Source: Pseudomonadales bacterium (GTDB lineage: Bacteria; Pseudomonadota; Gammaproteobacteria; Pseudomonadales; Pseudohongiellaceae). Taken from it: a stretch of DNA of 64,000 nucleotides. The DNA lies in contig JAJDSZ010000108.1 of the NCBI GenBank assembly GCA_022827425.1, positions 1-64,000 of the forward strand, given 5' to 3'. The position numbers and the translations under genes were made by a program. The notes under the pieces are model-generated. The model was not told the DNA's origin and did not search any database. It was given only the letters and a program-made list of their open reading frames with translations. Within the stretch, counting starts at the first letter, position 1; each line of letters opens with the position of its first letter. This document shows, in pieces, positions 63,861 through 64,000 of this stretch.

Positions 63861-64000
63861 CTACTGCCCGGAATCCGGCGCCTTGACGCGGATTTCGTTG
63901 AACCAGTTCTCCAATATGATCTGGGCGGCGATATGGTCGATGGCGGTTTTCTTGACCATCAGCGTGGCATTGGCTTCCACCAGCCGCTCGATGGCTTCCC
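63861..64000 (-). CDS. ruvX: C-terminus of RuvX/YqgF (putative pre-16S rRNA nuclease), cut by window edge
   Basis: This frame is open from the right edge to TAG at 63861-63863 and encodes about 46 residues: EAIERLVEANATLMVKKTAI, then DHIAAQIILENWF. The DxxAAQxILxxWF ending is characteristic of YqgF/RuvX, which trims 16S rRNA ends. Its place next to pilT agrees with the gammaproteobacterial yqgE-ruvX-pilT order. It is too short for the ORF track. The converging pilT stop is 1 bp away. Confidence 0.78.
   Translation of the reverse strand, partial: EAIERLVEANATLMVKKTAIDHIAAQIILENWFNEIRVKAPDSGQ

Overview
The window is about 62% G+C with tightly packed, often overlapping genes. The gene content points to a free-living, probably marine, gammaproteobacterium. 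The evidence is the pilT-yggS-proC-yggT and metX-metW-rdgB-hemW neighbourhoods, rppH-ptsP-lgt-thyA in a row, a two-domain ArgA and a GlgB/GlgX/GlgP glycogen operon. Genus-level placement is not possible from sequence alone. No rRNA, tRNA, CRISPR array or transposase gene was seen.

Region by region. (1) 1-15.3 kb, all minus strand: a TonB-dependent receptor, a lipoprotein with two TonB C-terminal domains, then pgi-glgB-glgX-glgP-glgC-pgm-glgA. This links glucose-6-P to glycogen synthesis and breakdown; glgA runs off the left edge. (2) 15.5-19.3 kb: adrenodoxin-type ferredoxin, OFA-type MFS transporter, a membrane sensor without an output domain, and a Tat-exported LivK-like binding protein with no permease. 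(3) 19.6-24.7 kb, plus strand: DUF885 metallopeptidase, proline-iminopeptidase-like hydrolase and a NatAB-type ABC exporter with overlapping starts and stops. (4) 24.8-29.2 kb: glycine cleavage genes gcvT-gcvH-gcvP. (5) 29.4-34.6 kb: a fused BrnT-like/HTH gene, then an HlyD adaptor with a MacB-type ATPase and two FtsX-like permeases. (6) 34.6-36.2 kb: a peroxiredoxin-like gene interrupted by an in-frame TGA that reads best as selenocysteine, an unlisted 37-aa membrane peptide, and lepB. (7) 36.2-37.5 kb: a HigBA-type toxin-antitoxin locus with a decayed second antitoxin and an extra 52-aa ORF. (8) 37.7-43.3 kb: lhr helicase and small conserved or regulatory genes. (9) 43.6-52.1 kb: a Mo-dependent sulfite oxidase-like enzyme, HAD phosphatase, rppH, ptsP, NRDE protein, OsmC, lgt-thyA-folA. 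(10) 52.1-54.1 kb: a hipBA module with two in-phase operator palindromes. (11) 54.1-64 kb: argA-argE-pterin dehydratase, hemW-rdgB-metW-metX, yggT-proC, yggS, pilT and the end of ruvX.

Three toxin-antitoxin-like modules sit at boundaries between housekeeping blocks, and at least two have promoters whose -10 box lies only 6 nt before the start codon. Two families of short hairpin-forming repeats (REP-like) lie in the intergenic spaces. The strongest unusual signal is the putative selenoprotein at 34603-35172: a WUPYC redox motif with a SECIS-like hairpin directly downstream of the TGA.
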